Shown one piece after another: positions 30,301 through 40,649 of a DNA stretch of 64,000 nt (positions are counted from its first letter, which is position 1; every line of letters begins with the position of its first letter). The stretch is from Dimorphilus gyrociliatus. Taxonomy: Eukaryota > Annelida > Polychaeta > Dinophilidae. The stretch is from positions 2,594,946-2,658,945 of the forward strand of contig CAJFCJ010000006.1 in NCBI GenBank assembly GCA_904063045.1, in the 5' to 3' direction. A program made the translations under genes and the position numbers. Below the pieces are notes generated by a model, which had not been told where the DNA came from, did not search any database, and saw only the letters and a program-made list of their open reading frames with translations.

Positions 30301-31152
30301 AAGGCTATAATAGTATTAAAGCTTAGCATGCTCTTTTTTACTTTATAGGTTTACTTCGGAACTCATCACGCTAAAATATACTTGAATGCTCAAATTTTGG
30401 GTCAAAACTGTATAACTGGAATGTCGGTAATGGTGCGAAAAAGTATCATTGACGAAGCTGGAGGCCTGCAGGCCTTTTCATCCTATATAGCTGAAGACTA
30501 CTATTTATCAGGAACAATTTTTGATCGGTTGGTTATATTAAATTAATTAGTTAACAATAGTTAGACAATCACGCTTTAATAAATAATGTGATTGATATAG
30601 TTTGCTTGGATTTAACATAGATGATTATTCACGATCATTTTGAAGTCTTTTTTCTTTGAAATATTTACATTTTACATAAACGGATTAATCTTTTTCCTAT
30701 TATTCAGAGGTTGGAAGGTACGTCTAGCTAGTCTTCCTGCCATGCAGAATCATGGAAACTCGACTTTAAAATCTTACCAAGCAAGAATGACTCGTTGGAG
30801 TAAATTACGTTCAGTTTTAGTACCGTTCGCGCATACTGTTGAACCAGTGACAGAAAGTATAGTCTTAGGAATCTTATCCTCTTGGGCGGCTTGGAATATA
30901 TTTAATTGCTCACCCTTAATCTTTTTCACGGCACATTTATTAGTGTGGATGATGCTGGATTATATTTTGTTACGGATAATTCAAAATGGAGAACTATCAT
31001 ATAGTCTTTTTAAATTTGGAACAGCTTGGGTTGTTCGAGAAATAAGTGGTATAGCTTGGTTTATTGCCTCCTGTACAGACTCTACTATTATATGGAGAAA
31101 TCGAAAATATAAAATAAAATGGGGGGGAATAGGAGAAGAAATAAAAAAATGA
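27364..31152 (+). CDS. UGCG: Ceramide glucosyltransferase (glucosylceramide synthase)
   Basis: Constant exons 27364-27461, 28064-28199, 28328-28532, 28594-28706 and 30708-31152 combine with one of two versions of exon 5 (29961-30139 or 30349-30527, both 179 nt) to give 391 residues, against 394 in human. The enzyme transfers glucose from UDP-glucose to ceramide on the Golgi cytosolic face. Visible landmarks: an N-terminal membrane anchor ('[18 protein letters not shown]'), '[16 protein letters not shown]', '[12 protein letters not shown]', the D2-type 'LVSDCGIK', 'EDYYL' in exon 5 (the D3 acid), and the QxxRW-type segment '[13 protein letters not shown]'. The C-terminus is hydrophobic. Both exon 5 copies start in phase 0 and end in phase 2, so only one can be included at a time. 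AATAAA at 31781-31786 may serve as poly(A) signal. Confidence 0.92.
28707..29960 (+). other. Intron before the duplicated UGCG exon (1.25 kb)
   Basis: This is by far the longest intron of the gene. It follows the exon ending in 'ASCIEQ' and precedes exon 5a. Nothing coding is seen; splicing-control elements for exon choice would be expected here and in 30140-30348 (inference). Confidence 0.5.
29961..30139 (+). other. UGCG alternative exon 5a (duplicate copy)
   Basis: Acceptor TTTTTTGCTAG precedes '[12 protein letters not shown]' and donor CG|GTAAGA follows 'LASTVLNR'. The translation keeps 'CTTGM', '[11 protein letters not shown]' and 'YLAEDYYL' of glucosylceramide synthase and has no stop. 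It aligns without gaps to exon 5b with 33 of 60 residues identical by eye. Its greatest divergence is in the first half, around the 'LLCDLLVI' segment. Confidence 0.8.
30349..30527 (+). other. UGCG exon 5b (canonical-like copy)
   Basis: Acceptor CTTTATAG precedes '[12 protein letters not shown]' and the donor is CG|GTTGGT after 'LSGTIFDR'. It joins 'R' and then '[16 protein letters not shown]' of the last exon. The start 'VYFGT' equals the vertebrate sequence at this point, so this is the more conserved copy. Its donor is weaker than that of exon 5a. Confidence 0.85.
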
Positions 31153-31817
31153 AACACGTTAGAAAATTGTAATTATAGGAATAATTCATCTTTAATTTGA
31201 TTTTAAATGATTTAAATGATAAATTTGCATAAACGAAACAATTCCAACACCTCAAATGTTCAGTTTTCAATATCTAAATTGTCTAAATCAGTTTTTTCAA
31301 GTGTCCTTTAGAACTACATTTGACAAATTGACTTTTTACTGTGAGTCTTCTTAAAGATTTAATGAAAAACTGTTGTCCCTGGATAAAGTCAACAATTACA
31401 CAAATTTTGGTTCAGTAAGCCAGTACTTTCATCAGATTAATTTTGGTGTATTGTTCAAAATATGCCTAACTAAATGTGATTACTACAAGTCAATATGTTA
31501 ATTAATAGCATTGACATTATTACTTTTTTCTGACATTGTCATATACAGTCTACCAATATGTTGTGATTGTAGTTTAGTATACTTTTTGTACTTCCTTGTA
31601 GAAAATTTTACAAAAGCCAATATGTTATCATAATGATTGTTTTTCTAAATGATTATAACTGTTTTATATACATATATATATATATATGTATATAAGAAGT
31701 AAATATTTCAAGAATTTCTTCCACGAAACTTTATCAATGACAAATTGTTAACTTTATGTTTTCTTTTAAAACTACTGTTAAATAAAAAAATTAATACAAA
31801 TGCTTAAAAACTTTGAT

Positions 31818-32751
31818 TTATAACAATCGACACAAAAGACAGAAAAAGAAGGCAATTGAATTCATATATACGTAATCTATATAATTTAATTTTAATCTTT
31901 TAACGTATATATAACCAACTAGCAAAGTTAAAGCATCAGCGATAAAGAGACAAACATCTCGTGATTGCTGATATAATGCACCTTGACCATTAATTACGTT
32001 ACTGATAAACTGATCAAAACTAGCACCGTAAACATGGCATAGACTTATAGTAAATATAATTTTACAGCTTAAGGAGTCGGGTGTTTTCCTGTTATCACTG
32101 TAATACGTAGCTAGAACAGTCGATATCATTTCAGTAAGTGAGAAAAGCAGCTGGTGTAAAAGCTGATTGTAAAAGTTATCATTAAAATAGTTTATCAAAC
32201 ACCAGAAACTATAGTAATGAGAATAGATGGAAATAAAAGAGGAAATAGCCATCAAATAATTCAGTTGTTTTTTGAGTAACAATTTCACCAGTCGACAACA
32301 AATTTCGTAAACAGAAATAATAAATAAAACTATAGTAATCCATATAAATGCCGATTCTTTAGTTGCGTTAAAGTATATGTGATGATAAATACCGGGTTGT
32401 TCTTCGTATACACCTGTGATTATCTTTATATAATTCGAGAATTTAATGTATTAGGCTACCTTTAAAAATAGAATCCCAACACGAGCATGAGCATTCTTCT
32501 TTATCTATTGTAAGCTTATACGGAACCCAGTATCTACGTAAGACATATTATTTATTTCCAACTATTAACACTAAATAAACATTAAAAATCTTACATTCTA
32601 TAGAGAGATAATTGAATTATTGGGATAATTATAGGTAAAAACACACCTGAAATATGAAAGATATAATAAACAAAAAGTGTTTAAATAGTTGGCAACAGTT
32701 TTTTTTACCAATCGAGAGGCTACTTATAAATATTAGCGCATTTCGAAACAT
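31818..32751 (-). CDS. Multi-pass membrane protein with ECSCSCWDS motif, unnamed
   Basis: Four exons in coding order, 32751-32709, 32646-32595, 32533-32460 and 32413-31818, join in phase to 254 residues. An N-terminal hydrophobic segment ('ALIFISSLSIGVFLPIIIPI') leads into 'YWVPYKLTIDKEECSCSCWD', then a lumenal or cytosolic loop with a possible N-glycosylation site ('YFNATKES'). Four or five further hydrophobic spans follow ('AFIWITIVLFIISVYEICC', 'YLMAISSFISIYSHYYSFWC', 'LTEMISTVLATYY', 'VCLFIADALTLLVGYIYV', 'SIAFFFCLLCRLL'). The cysteine cluster and the conserved-looking linker suggest a real animal family, but I do not recognise a name or activity. It is transcribed away from SAXO across a shared 340-bp promoter. 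Confidence 0.75.
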
Positions 32752-32970
32752 ATTAGATTTACAACCATTTGAGAGGTGTAATTGTCTTCAAACGCGAGCG
32801 ATAATATAAATTTCGTGAATAAAAGAAGGACAACGTGAAATTAAAAGGTATTCCAATTTAAAGTTGCCAAAAAAAATATTTAAGATAAAGATAAAAATCT
32901 TAAATATTTCTCTAAAGCTGATAAGCACCTTAAATCGCCTAACTATTTTGTAGGTGTGTGATAGTTCCGT

Positions 32971-32985
32971 GTTGTTAATGGCAAC
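32971..32985 (+). promoter_or_regulatory. X-box (RFX site) 1 upstream of SAXO
   Basis: GTTGTTAATGGCAAC consists of half-sites GTTGTT and GGCAAC around a 3-base spacer, fitting the RFX pattern of inverted half-sites 1-3 bases apart. It lies 107 bases before the SAXO ATG. Confidence 0.5.
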
Positions 32986-33017
32986 TAATTAAACAAACCG
33001 ATTCAGTAGGTCTATTG

Positions 33018-33031
33018 GTGGCCGTAGCAAC
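33018..33031 (+). promoter_or_regulatory. X-box (RFX site) 2 upstream of SAXO
   Basis: GTGGCCGTAGCAAC has half-sites GTGGCC and AGCAAC with the preferred 2-base spacer, a close match to the 14-bp X-box consensus. It lies about 60 bases before the SAXO ATG, the typical distance in ciliary genes. Confidence 0.6.
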
Positions 33032-33091
33032 TCAAACAAAACCTCTATTAGCAGGGACTAAATACCTAGAAATATTCTTGAGATACGAACC

Positions 33092-34963
33092 ATGACAAAA
33101 TACTGCGTTTGTCAAATATGTAACTGCGGGTAAGTTGAATAATAATGATTTATTAAATAACTTTGATCTAGTCATAAAGAAACTAATAAACTTTTATGTG
33201 AAATTAAAGGAGACACCATTGTCCGGTTCATAAGCGTGGAGTTTTACGGGCAAAGAGTACTGGACCATGTCCAATTACGGAATATAATCAGAGATATAAG
33301 GAACATCCCTTACACCCTACTAAAACAGCCAAACCCGAAGCAACAGCTTTTAGAAGCGAACACCCTTTGGATGATAAAACGACACATAGGTAAATTATTT
33401 GTTATATCTATTGTCATTTCATATTTTCTTCCTTCTAGTTTTTCACTTTATTAATTTTTCGGATAATTCTAGATAAATATAAGACTTTTAATAAGATTGT
33501 TATCACTTTGCTACCAAATAACACTTCTTTTGAAACTTTTCTCTCATTTTCAGGAGAGATTTCATTAAACATCCTCTTGAGAGACCACATGTTCATCAAG
33601 CAGAAGATTATAAGAAGCCAGAAGGAAACTTTGAAGACATGACAAACTATCGCAAAGACTATGACCGTAAGTGAGCTTGTAGCTAAATTTAGACTCGGTT
33701 AATTATTTGCATACCTAAAATACCTTAGGTAAACAAGGAGAAAGGGCTAGAGCTGTGAAACCTGTTGATTTGAAGAAGGCCTTAGGACCATTTAAAGGGG
33801 AACCTACATATAAAAGTTCGTTTTATTTTGCTATTTGCAAAATTATGGATTATCATTCTTTAAAATAGGATTTGATTAGATCGATAGATTCTAATTGTCT
33901 TATCGATTCTATCTAATAAATATGAATATAGTTGTTCTGCCTTGTTTTAGGTGACTTCAGGAAATGGCCAATAGACCGCCATCTTCCTCATGTCAAAACT
34001 GATTATGCTCCTCCAGAGGCTAAATTCGAAGGTTTACCTACTTATAAGAAAGATTACATAAAATATAACGAAGCCCCAAGACAATCAATGAAACCTGTTG
34101 AGTTGGCTAGAGGACCAGATCAACCGTTTGACGATAGAACTGGATACAGAGATCATTATATTAAACATCCTCTACCAGAGAAAGCACTTAAGGAAAAGGA
34201 ATGTTGGAAACCTAACAAGGCTCCATTGGATGGATTATCAAATTATAAGAAGGATTATGTTGAAAAGCACGGCGGACCTATGGCCAGCTGTAAACCAGAC
34301 GCATCGGCGTTTAAGAGTGGCGCTCCACTGGAAGATACGACTACACATAGAAATGACTTTAAGAAATGGGATGCTGAACGACCCTTCGTTCACGAACCTG
34401 ATCAGTATCGAAAGCCAGAAGGAAATATTGATTTAAATACAACGCATAAAACAGATTTCACTCAAAAACCTTTATCTAAACCAAAATCGATGAAACCACT
34501 CGATGCTAAGAAAGTACCGGGAAATTTTACAGATAAGACAAATTATAAGGATGATTACAAGAAGTGGCATATGGAAAGGGAAAGACCAGTGGTTAAAGCC
34601 GATTACTCCCCTCCAGAAGCTCCTTTCGAAGGCCTACCTACGTACAAGAAAGACTATGTTAAATACAACGAAGCACCGAGAAAATTAATGAGACCAGCAG
34701 AAGGCGGTATTCAAAGCGATGCTCCTTTCGATGATCAAACAATGTACAGAACAGAGTACATTAAGAAGGACAATCCACCTTGCCCTGCCGCTATAATAGA
34801 ATCAGCGAGTTCAAAATTCCAATTTAAAGAGCAGGATGACAGCGGTCATAAATGGTATGAACCTGTAAATGGTAAGTCGTCAATGACAACTCAACCAGTA
34901 CCAAGAACTTACAGCGCCTCTCAACAAATTAAGAATAATAACGAAGGTCTAGTATGTGCTTAG
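33092..34963 (+). CDS. SAXO: Stabilizer of axonemal microtubules (SAXO1/2-like)
   Basis: Five exons, 33092-33129, 33210-33389, 33554-33666, 33729-33815 and 33951-34963, give 476 residues, close to human SAXO1 (474). The N-terminus 'MTKYCVCQICNCGRHHCP' matches the cysteine-rich microtubule-anchoring start of SAXO/FAM154 proteins. The body is a run of Mn-type repeats: 'TTHRNDFKKW', 'LPTYKKDYVKYNEAPR' (twice nearly identical), 'NYKDDYKKWHMERERPVVK', 'MYRTEYIKKD'. These bind and stabilise microtubules in cilia and flagella, some lying inside the doublet lumen. The C-terminal 'GHKWYEP' also fits the family. The exon 1 phase-2 GG joined with G recreates the conserved Cys-Gly-Arg-His-His. Two X-boxes in front support ciliary expression. 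Confidence 0.92.
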
Positions 34964-36288
34964 TTGCAAATTCTCTTTATGCTCCTTGAAATACACAACA
35001 ACAATTATGCCATATACATTTAAGATATATAAATATATTCACCATATATTCAGTATATATACTGTATATATATATATAAATTTTATTGATTCAATTGACA
35101 ATTTAATCTAAATTTTACAATGAGCAGGTTAAATCGAAATAAGATATAAATCATCTTTTATCTTATGCACATAAAGTAGCAGAAATTTTTTTAATGTTGT
35201 AATGTCCAAATAAACCATTATCTGATAAATAATTCATTTTATAACTATATTTGAAATGTTTTGAAAACTACTTGAACAAATATGAACTGTTAGAAAAGAC
35301 TTGTTCAAAACATTCTTTTAACAATTCGCCATTGCTACTGAAAACAAATTGATAAAACTAAATATATTTAATAACATAAGTGAAGTTCAATGGTTGACAT
35401 TTACTTTGTCATAGTTAATTAAGGAATTTTTTCAATTCATTAGCTTATTATCGTATCATTTAACTTTCTATATTTTATGAATTTCATTATGAATTAATCA
35501 AGTGTTAAAGGGGTAAAAATATAATATCGTTTCTATGGTTACGAATTTGATGTAATACTATTTTTTTGGGAATCTTTCGAAGCATTTTCTTAAGTTAAAA
35601 GGAAAAGATAATCAAGGTGTCGACAGGCTCTATTTATTGAATATTTATTACTAAAGGGTGATTAATTAGATATATTCCTTTTTTTTTCACGAATCATCAT
35701 TAGTGAATTGATTCTCATTCAGTCACGTGATAATCACCTGAATTATTACTTTAATATATTTTCCGTAAGCTCTTACACTTTTTCCCAATAATTTTTAAAG
35801 GAAGCTGTTAAGAATGGATAAAGGGATTTTTAACAGTATTCTTTCTACATTAATGTCCACATAGAGAAAGGTTAAATTGATTTTTATCTCGAGATAAAAG
35901 TTTTTATAAATGTCAAGGTCATGGAAATGCCATCGAGGCGCGCAATAAAACCTCACAGTTAATTGTACCGAACATTTGATTAATTGGGAGCTAAGAGTAA
36001 GCATTTCAAATATAGCGATTGAATTATATAATATGTTAAATTGTTAAATATACTAATTTATAGTTTTAGAATGTATCAATCTATTAAAAAGTGAAATAAT
36101 TATTCGATTTTGTCATTTTCTGATGAAAATATAATTTACAAGTAGTTTGGATATTTATATTAATTATTACTAATTTTTTTGTAAATTAGTCATATTTTAA
36201 GTAAACCTAATAATTTCTTTAAATCAGAAAATTATTTAATCCAGTTTATACGAAAATCTAAATCGTCTGCTTCAGTTGTAGATTGAAA
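34964..36288 (+). other. Intergenic region, SAXO to PGD
   Basis: 1.3 kb of AT-rich DNA. AATAAA at 35209-35214 may be the SAXO poly(A) signal. The palindromic CAGTATATATACTG lies near 35051 and a TCACGTGA at 35723-35730. No coding exon is seen; the one short minus-strand frame lacks homology. Confidence 0.55.
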
Positions 36289-39103
36289 ATGGCTGCAAAC
36301 AGTAAAACCGCAAAGTAAGTTACTTTATTTAATACTTTAACGTTTAAATACGATTTGACAATGAATTGTTTTTAGTTAAAGATATTCTTAACATGTTAAA
36401 CATTATTTTTATGTGATTTATAGGCCTTAAATCATCTTTATGATTGCTTAATATGTAAATTATAATATCGTACGATAAATTTCATAAGGGACGTTCCGAT
36501 TCTTTAAAATATAGCCTGATTGTTAAAGAAATATGAAGACATTTAACAAAGATATTTAAATGTCTATTAATTTTTTGGAAAATGTTTAAATATTGCAAGG
36601 AAAGAGGGAAACATTTAATTAAATTAAAAAACTGATGTTCACAAAGAATTTAACATCTGTGTCCTTTCATAATGAGGGTTCAATGCTATTTGTACCACAT
36701 CCTGTTACATCCCTAAAGTCAATCTGTTTCACAAAAAATTTTAATTAATGTAGTAATTTGATGACCTAATTCTATTTTATTTCCTTATTAATATTGTTCT
36801 ATTTTTACATACATATATAATTCTTTTTTTTATCTATTTCAGGGCTGACATTGCTCTCATAGGTCTGGCCGTTATGGGCCAGAACCTGATACTTAACATG
36901 AACGACCATGGCTTTGTTGTAAGTTATAATTTTTTTTTCGATTTTATGTTTATAGAATAATTATGATAATTACATAATCGTTCATTTTCACAGGTGTGCG
37001 CATATAACAGAACCGTTGAAAAAGTAGATAGATTCTTGGAAAATGAAGCTAAAGGAACCAAAGTTATTGGTGGTAGATCGTTACAGGTTAATAACTGTTT
37101 AATTGCAATTAATTGTCTCAACTAATATTATTATTACATAAAAACTATAGGATATGGTTAGCAAGTTGAAGAAACCAAGAAGAATTATGTTACTCGTAAA
37201 AGCAGGTTCAGCTGTTGATGATTTCATTGACAATTTGGTACTTGAATTACACAATATAATTATTTATAAATAGTCATTGCAAAAAAAACATTAATTTTTT
37301 TTTCGTTTAACAGTTGCCTCTATTGGAGAAAGGCGATATTATAATTGATGGGGGAAATTCAGAATACAACGATTCTATTGTAATTAGCTTTTTTTTTTGT
37401 ATTAAATTATTTCTTATCAATCATTTGATAATAACTAATATAATGCTAACTTTTTTGTTTAAAAATATCTAATTTAGAGGAGATGTAAATCTTTAGAAGA
37501 GAAAGGATTTCTTTTTGTTGGTAGTGGCGTTAGTGGAGGTGAAGACGGAGCTCGCTATGGTCCATCCTTAATGCCTGGTGGTTCAACTGCTGCTTGGTAA
37601 GAAAAGAGCTGTTTGACCTAACTAATTCAAAATAAATCTTTGAAACTTTTCTTATAGGCCACACATTAAAGATATTTTCCAATCAATTTCGGCAAAGGCT
37701 GACGGAGAACCTTGCTGTGATTGGGTAAATCCAATATCTTCAATAAATCCCCAATACTGAATAATAATTTGTCTTACTTTAACATATATATATATATGTA
37801 GGTTGGTGATGAAGGAGCAGGCCATTTTGTTAAGATGGTTCACAATGGTATTGAATATGGAGATATGCAGTTGATTTGCGAAGCTTATCATCTTATGAAA
37901 CAAGCTTTGGGTATGTCCTGCCAGGAAATGTCCGAAGTATTAACTGAATGGAACAAAGGAGAATTGGAATCTTTCCTTATTGAAATTACCGCTGATATTC
38001 TTAAATTTAACGATAAGGATGGTAAGCCTCTCGTTGAAAAAATTCGTGACACTGCCGGTCAAAAGGGAACTGGAAAATGGACGGCAATTTCTGCATTAGA
38101 TTCGGGCATTCCTTTAACTCTCATCGGTAAGATTAAGAGAAACTGTGTTAAAGCATTGAGTAAGATAAAATTATATATGATAAATGTTAAAAACAGCTGA
38201 AGCCGTCTTTGCTCGTTGCTTGTCATCTTTGAAAGACGAGAGATTAGAAGCTGCAAAGCAATTAACAGGACCTTCAAATGCTAAGTATGCTGGTGACAAA
38301 AAGCAATTTATTGAACATATCAGAAAGGTAAAGGCCATTTTGATTTTTCAAAAGGCAAATTGTTACTATAATATCTTTTAATTTCCTTGATAGGCGCTTT
38401 ACGCTTCAAAAATAGTCTCATATGCCCAGGGATTTATGCTTATGAGGCAGGTAGCCAAAGACAAAAATTGGAAATTGAATATGGGTGGTATAGCTTTGAT
38501 GTGGAGAGGCGGTTGCATCATCAGAAGGTTTTATTTTCATATATATACCTAGCCATACTCATTAATATTTTGTCTTTTTTATTGTTAATTTAGCATTTTC
38601 CTTGGTGAAATAAAGAAAGCTTTTGACAAAAATCCAAGTTTAAGTAACTTAATCTTAGATGATTTCTTCAAAAAAGCAATTTTGAATTGTCAAGTAAGAA
38701 TTTCTTTTTACTTAATCAATGAATTTTAATGATGCTAATTATAAATCTCATGAAAGGAATCGTGGCGTAAAGTCGTTAGTGAAGCTGTTTTACTAGGAAT
38801 TCCAACCCCTGCGTTCAGTACGGCTTTGGCCTTTTATGATGGATACAGATCAGGCTGGCTTCCTGCCAATATGATTCAAGTAAGTTCCCAGTCAATAAAT
38901 ATATTTATAATCATAGACGGCTTTAACGATCTCTTTTAACGATGTAATTATTTGTATTCTATAATTTAACTTTTATTCAATAGGCTCAAAGAGATTACTT
39001 TGGAGCCCATACGTATGAATTATTGTCGGAACCTGGTCGATGGATTCATACTAATTGGACTGGACACGGTGGAAATGTCGCTTCATCTACGTACAACGCG
39101 TAA
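36289..39103 (+). CDS. PGD: 6-phosphogluconate dehydrogenase, decarboxylating
   Basis: Thirteen exons (36289-36314, 36843-36918, 36994-37086, 37151-37237, 37314-37379, 37478-37596, 37658-37724, 37802-38126, 38197-38327, 38394-38527, 38594-38693, 38757-38879, 38984-39103) join perfectly in phase to 488 residues; human PGD has 483. The enzyme oxidises 6-phosphogluconate to ribulose-5-phosphate and CO2, making NADPH in the cytosolic pentose phosphate pathway. Visible motifs: Rossmann '[20 protein letters not shown]', '[20 protein letters not shown]', catalytic '[20 protein letters not shown]' (Lys and His-Asn-Gly pattern), and the dimer-swapped tail ending '[12 protein letters not shown]'. The 3' end faces the GPCR stop at 97 bp. 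Confidence 0.97.
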
Positions 39104-39200
39104 TCAACACTATTGTAGATCAAATTTATCCACGCACTTATCAAAAATATAGAAATCTTACGATAAACAACATTAATTTACGATTTAAAGTTTTCTTTTA

Positions 39201-40298
39201 TTAACCAGTTGTACTAATTATAGTTGTTCTTGATATACTTCTTGTAAATTCTATTCTACCATGAGTTTCCTGTTGACTATATCTCCAAAACTTTAACATA
39301 TCCATATAAGATTCTCTAAACGTTTCCAAACTGAATGCGTAAATTATCGGATTACAAACGCTATTTAAAAGTAGCAAAATGAAAACTGTCGATAAAAGCC
39401 AAGAATCATTTGACCAATTATACTCCTCTTCCTTATGATCCACTCTAATTAGATAGATGATGATAAATGGTAGATTACACATTAAGAATAAGAACACAAG
39501 TGGGCATAGTTTTAGAGCTGTCCTATTATGGCTGTGCTCCCTGTCAGTTGTTTTGAAAATTGGAGCTAAAAGTTTGTTCTTTTTCGTCTTGTAAATAATT
39601 ATAAGGTATATAAATATGGTCCCGAATACCAGAGAAGAGAGAAATATCAAACTCGATACTATATATTCCTTTGTAAATACTTTTACGTAGGAGCATTGAT
39701 CTTTCCAATCCTTAGTTTCTAAATATTTCTCAAAGAAGAATGGTACAAGACAAAAGCATAAATTAAAAACAATAGTACAAATAACAAGGATAATTATCCT
39801 TCTTTGACTTAGAAGGAATTTATAGTGAAGAGGACGTAGGAGAGATAGCAAACGATGAACGGAAAGTACTGGAAAATCATGTATAAAAGAGAGAATAAGA
39901 TTACAATGTATATTAAAAATTAACTTACGAAATATGAAGGATATAGAACAGGAAACTGGGATCATAATACACGTAAATTTGAGTATGCATACATGATAAT
40001 TCTTTTGTAGTTCAGGTTGAAGCTTTATAGATATATTTAAGAGAGCAGTAAAACCAGTCACTAAGTCACTCAATGATAAGGCAGCAACAAAAATATTGAC
40101 TCTTTTTCTAACTTTTCCATATTTATAAAAAACCAGCAATACTAGTATATTACCTAGAATGCTGGCAAAGGCTATTACTGTTTGAGCAACTATTTCAACA
40201 GTCGTATTCTCACTTATTCCCGACTTTCTAGAATTCGATATTAATTGGTGTATTAGGTCCTTATTTGTAACATTTTCCTGCACACTGTTACTTCTCAT
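39201..40298 (-). CDS. Class A (rhodopsin-like) GPCR, orphan
   Basis: Two exons in coding order, 40298-39929 and 39868-39201, give 345 residues. The 60-nt intron between them has a GTAAGT donor and TTTTCCAG acceptor and is in frame without stops, so an unspliced reading also stays open; removing it restores 'SFIFLLSVHRLLSLLRPLHY' at the end of TM3. Seven hydrophobic segments are present: TM1 with the GN pair ('SILGNILVLLVF'), TM2 'ALSLSDL', an ECL1 Cys, TM6 with 'MCNLPF' and TM7 'SVCNPIIYAF' (NPxxY form). The DRY triplet is replaced by V-H-R. The TM7/helix-8 part resembles adenosine and amine receptors, but ligand is unknown. Three N-glycosylation-type NxT/S sites lie in the N-terminus region. 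The first ATG in frame is at 40298; a further 5' exon is possible. Confidence 0.82.
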   Translation of the reverse strand: MRSNSVQENVTNKDLIHQLISNSRKSGISENTTVEIVAQTVIAFASILGNILVLLVFYKYGKVRKRVNIFVAALSLSDLVTGFTALLNISIKLQPELQKNYHVCILKFTCIMIPVSCSISFIFRKLIFNIHCNLILSFIHDFPVLSVHRLLSLLRPLHYKFLLSQRRIIILVICTIVFNLCFCLVPFFFEKYLETKDWKDQCSYVKVFTKEYIVSSLIFLSSLVFGTIFIYLIIIYKTKKNKLLAPIFKTTDREHSHNRTALKLCPLVFLFLMCNLPFIIIYLIRVDHKEEEYNWSNDSWLLSTVFILLLLNSVCNPIIYAFSLETFRESYMDMLKFWRYSQQETHGRIEFTRSISRTTIISTTG

Positions 40299-40649
40299 TT
40301 CCAACGTGCAATAAAAATTCCAAGTATTAAATTAAACTGGACGCAAATGGTTTAAATACTTATCTATGTTAAGTAGGAAAAATAGTACGAATAGATAACT
40401 TTAATTACCACGCTACATCAACAACAAAAAAAGTGTAAACGAAAGATAAGATGGAATTTAAAAAAATGCTAATAAATTAACAAAGTTTTTTTTTAAATCC
40501 TTAAAATTTTATATGCCAGCGAAATAAGTATTTAACAATATATTTCAACTAATTTATACAAAGTTATTTCGTCTATTTTTCGAACAAGTGGCATATATCT
40601 GAATAACGAATACGAAAGAAAAAGAATAACATAATAAAGGTTCGTGCAA
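40299..40649 (-). other. Spacer between NOP56 and GPCR (same strand)
   Basis: About 350 AT-rich bases carry the NOP56 3' UTR and the GPCR promoter or leader. Nothing else is recognised. Confidence 0.5.

Larger units (their letters stand above)
32752..33091. promoter_or_regulatory. Bidirectional promoter, membrane protein / SAXO
   Basis: Only 340 bases separate the two divergent start codons. The SAXO-proximal half contains two RFX-type X-boxes (listed separately). No TATA box at a convincing distance was seen. Confidence 0.55.
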
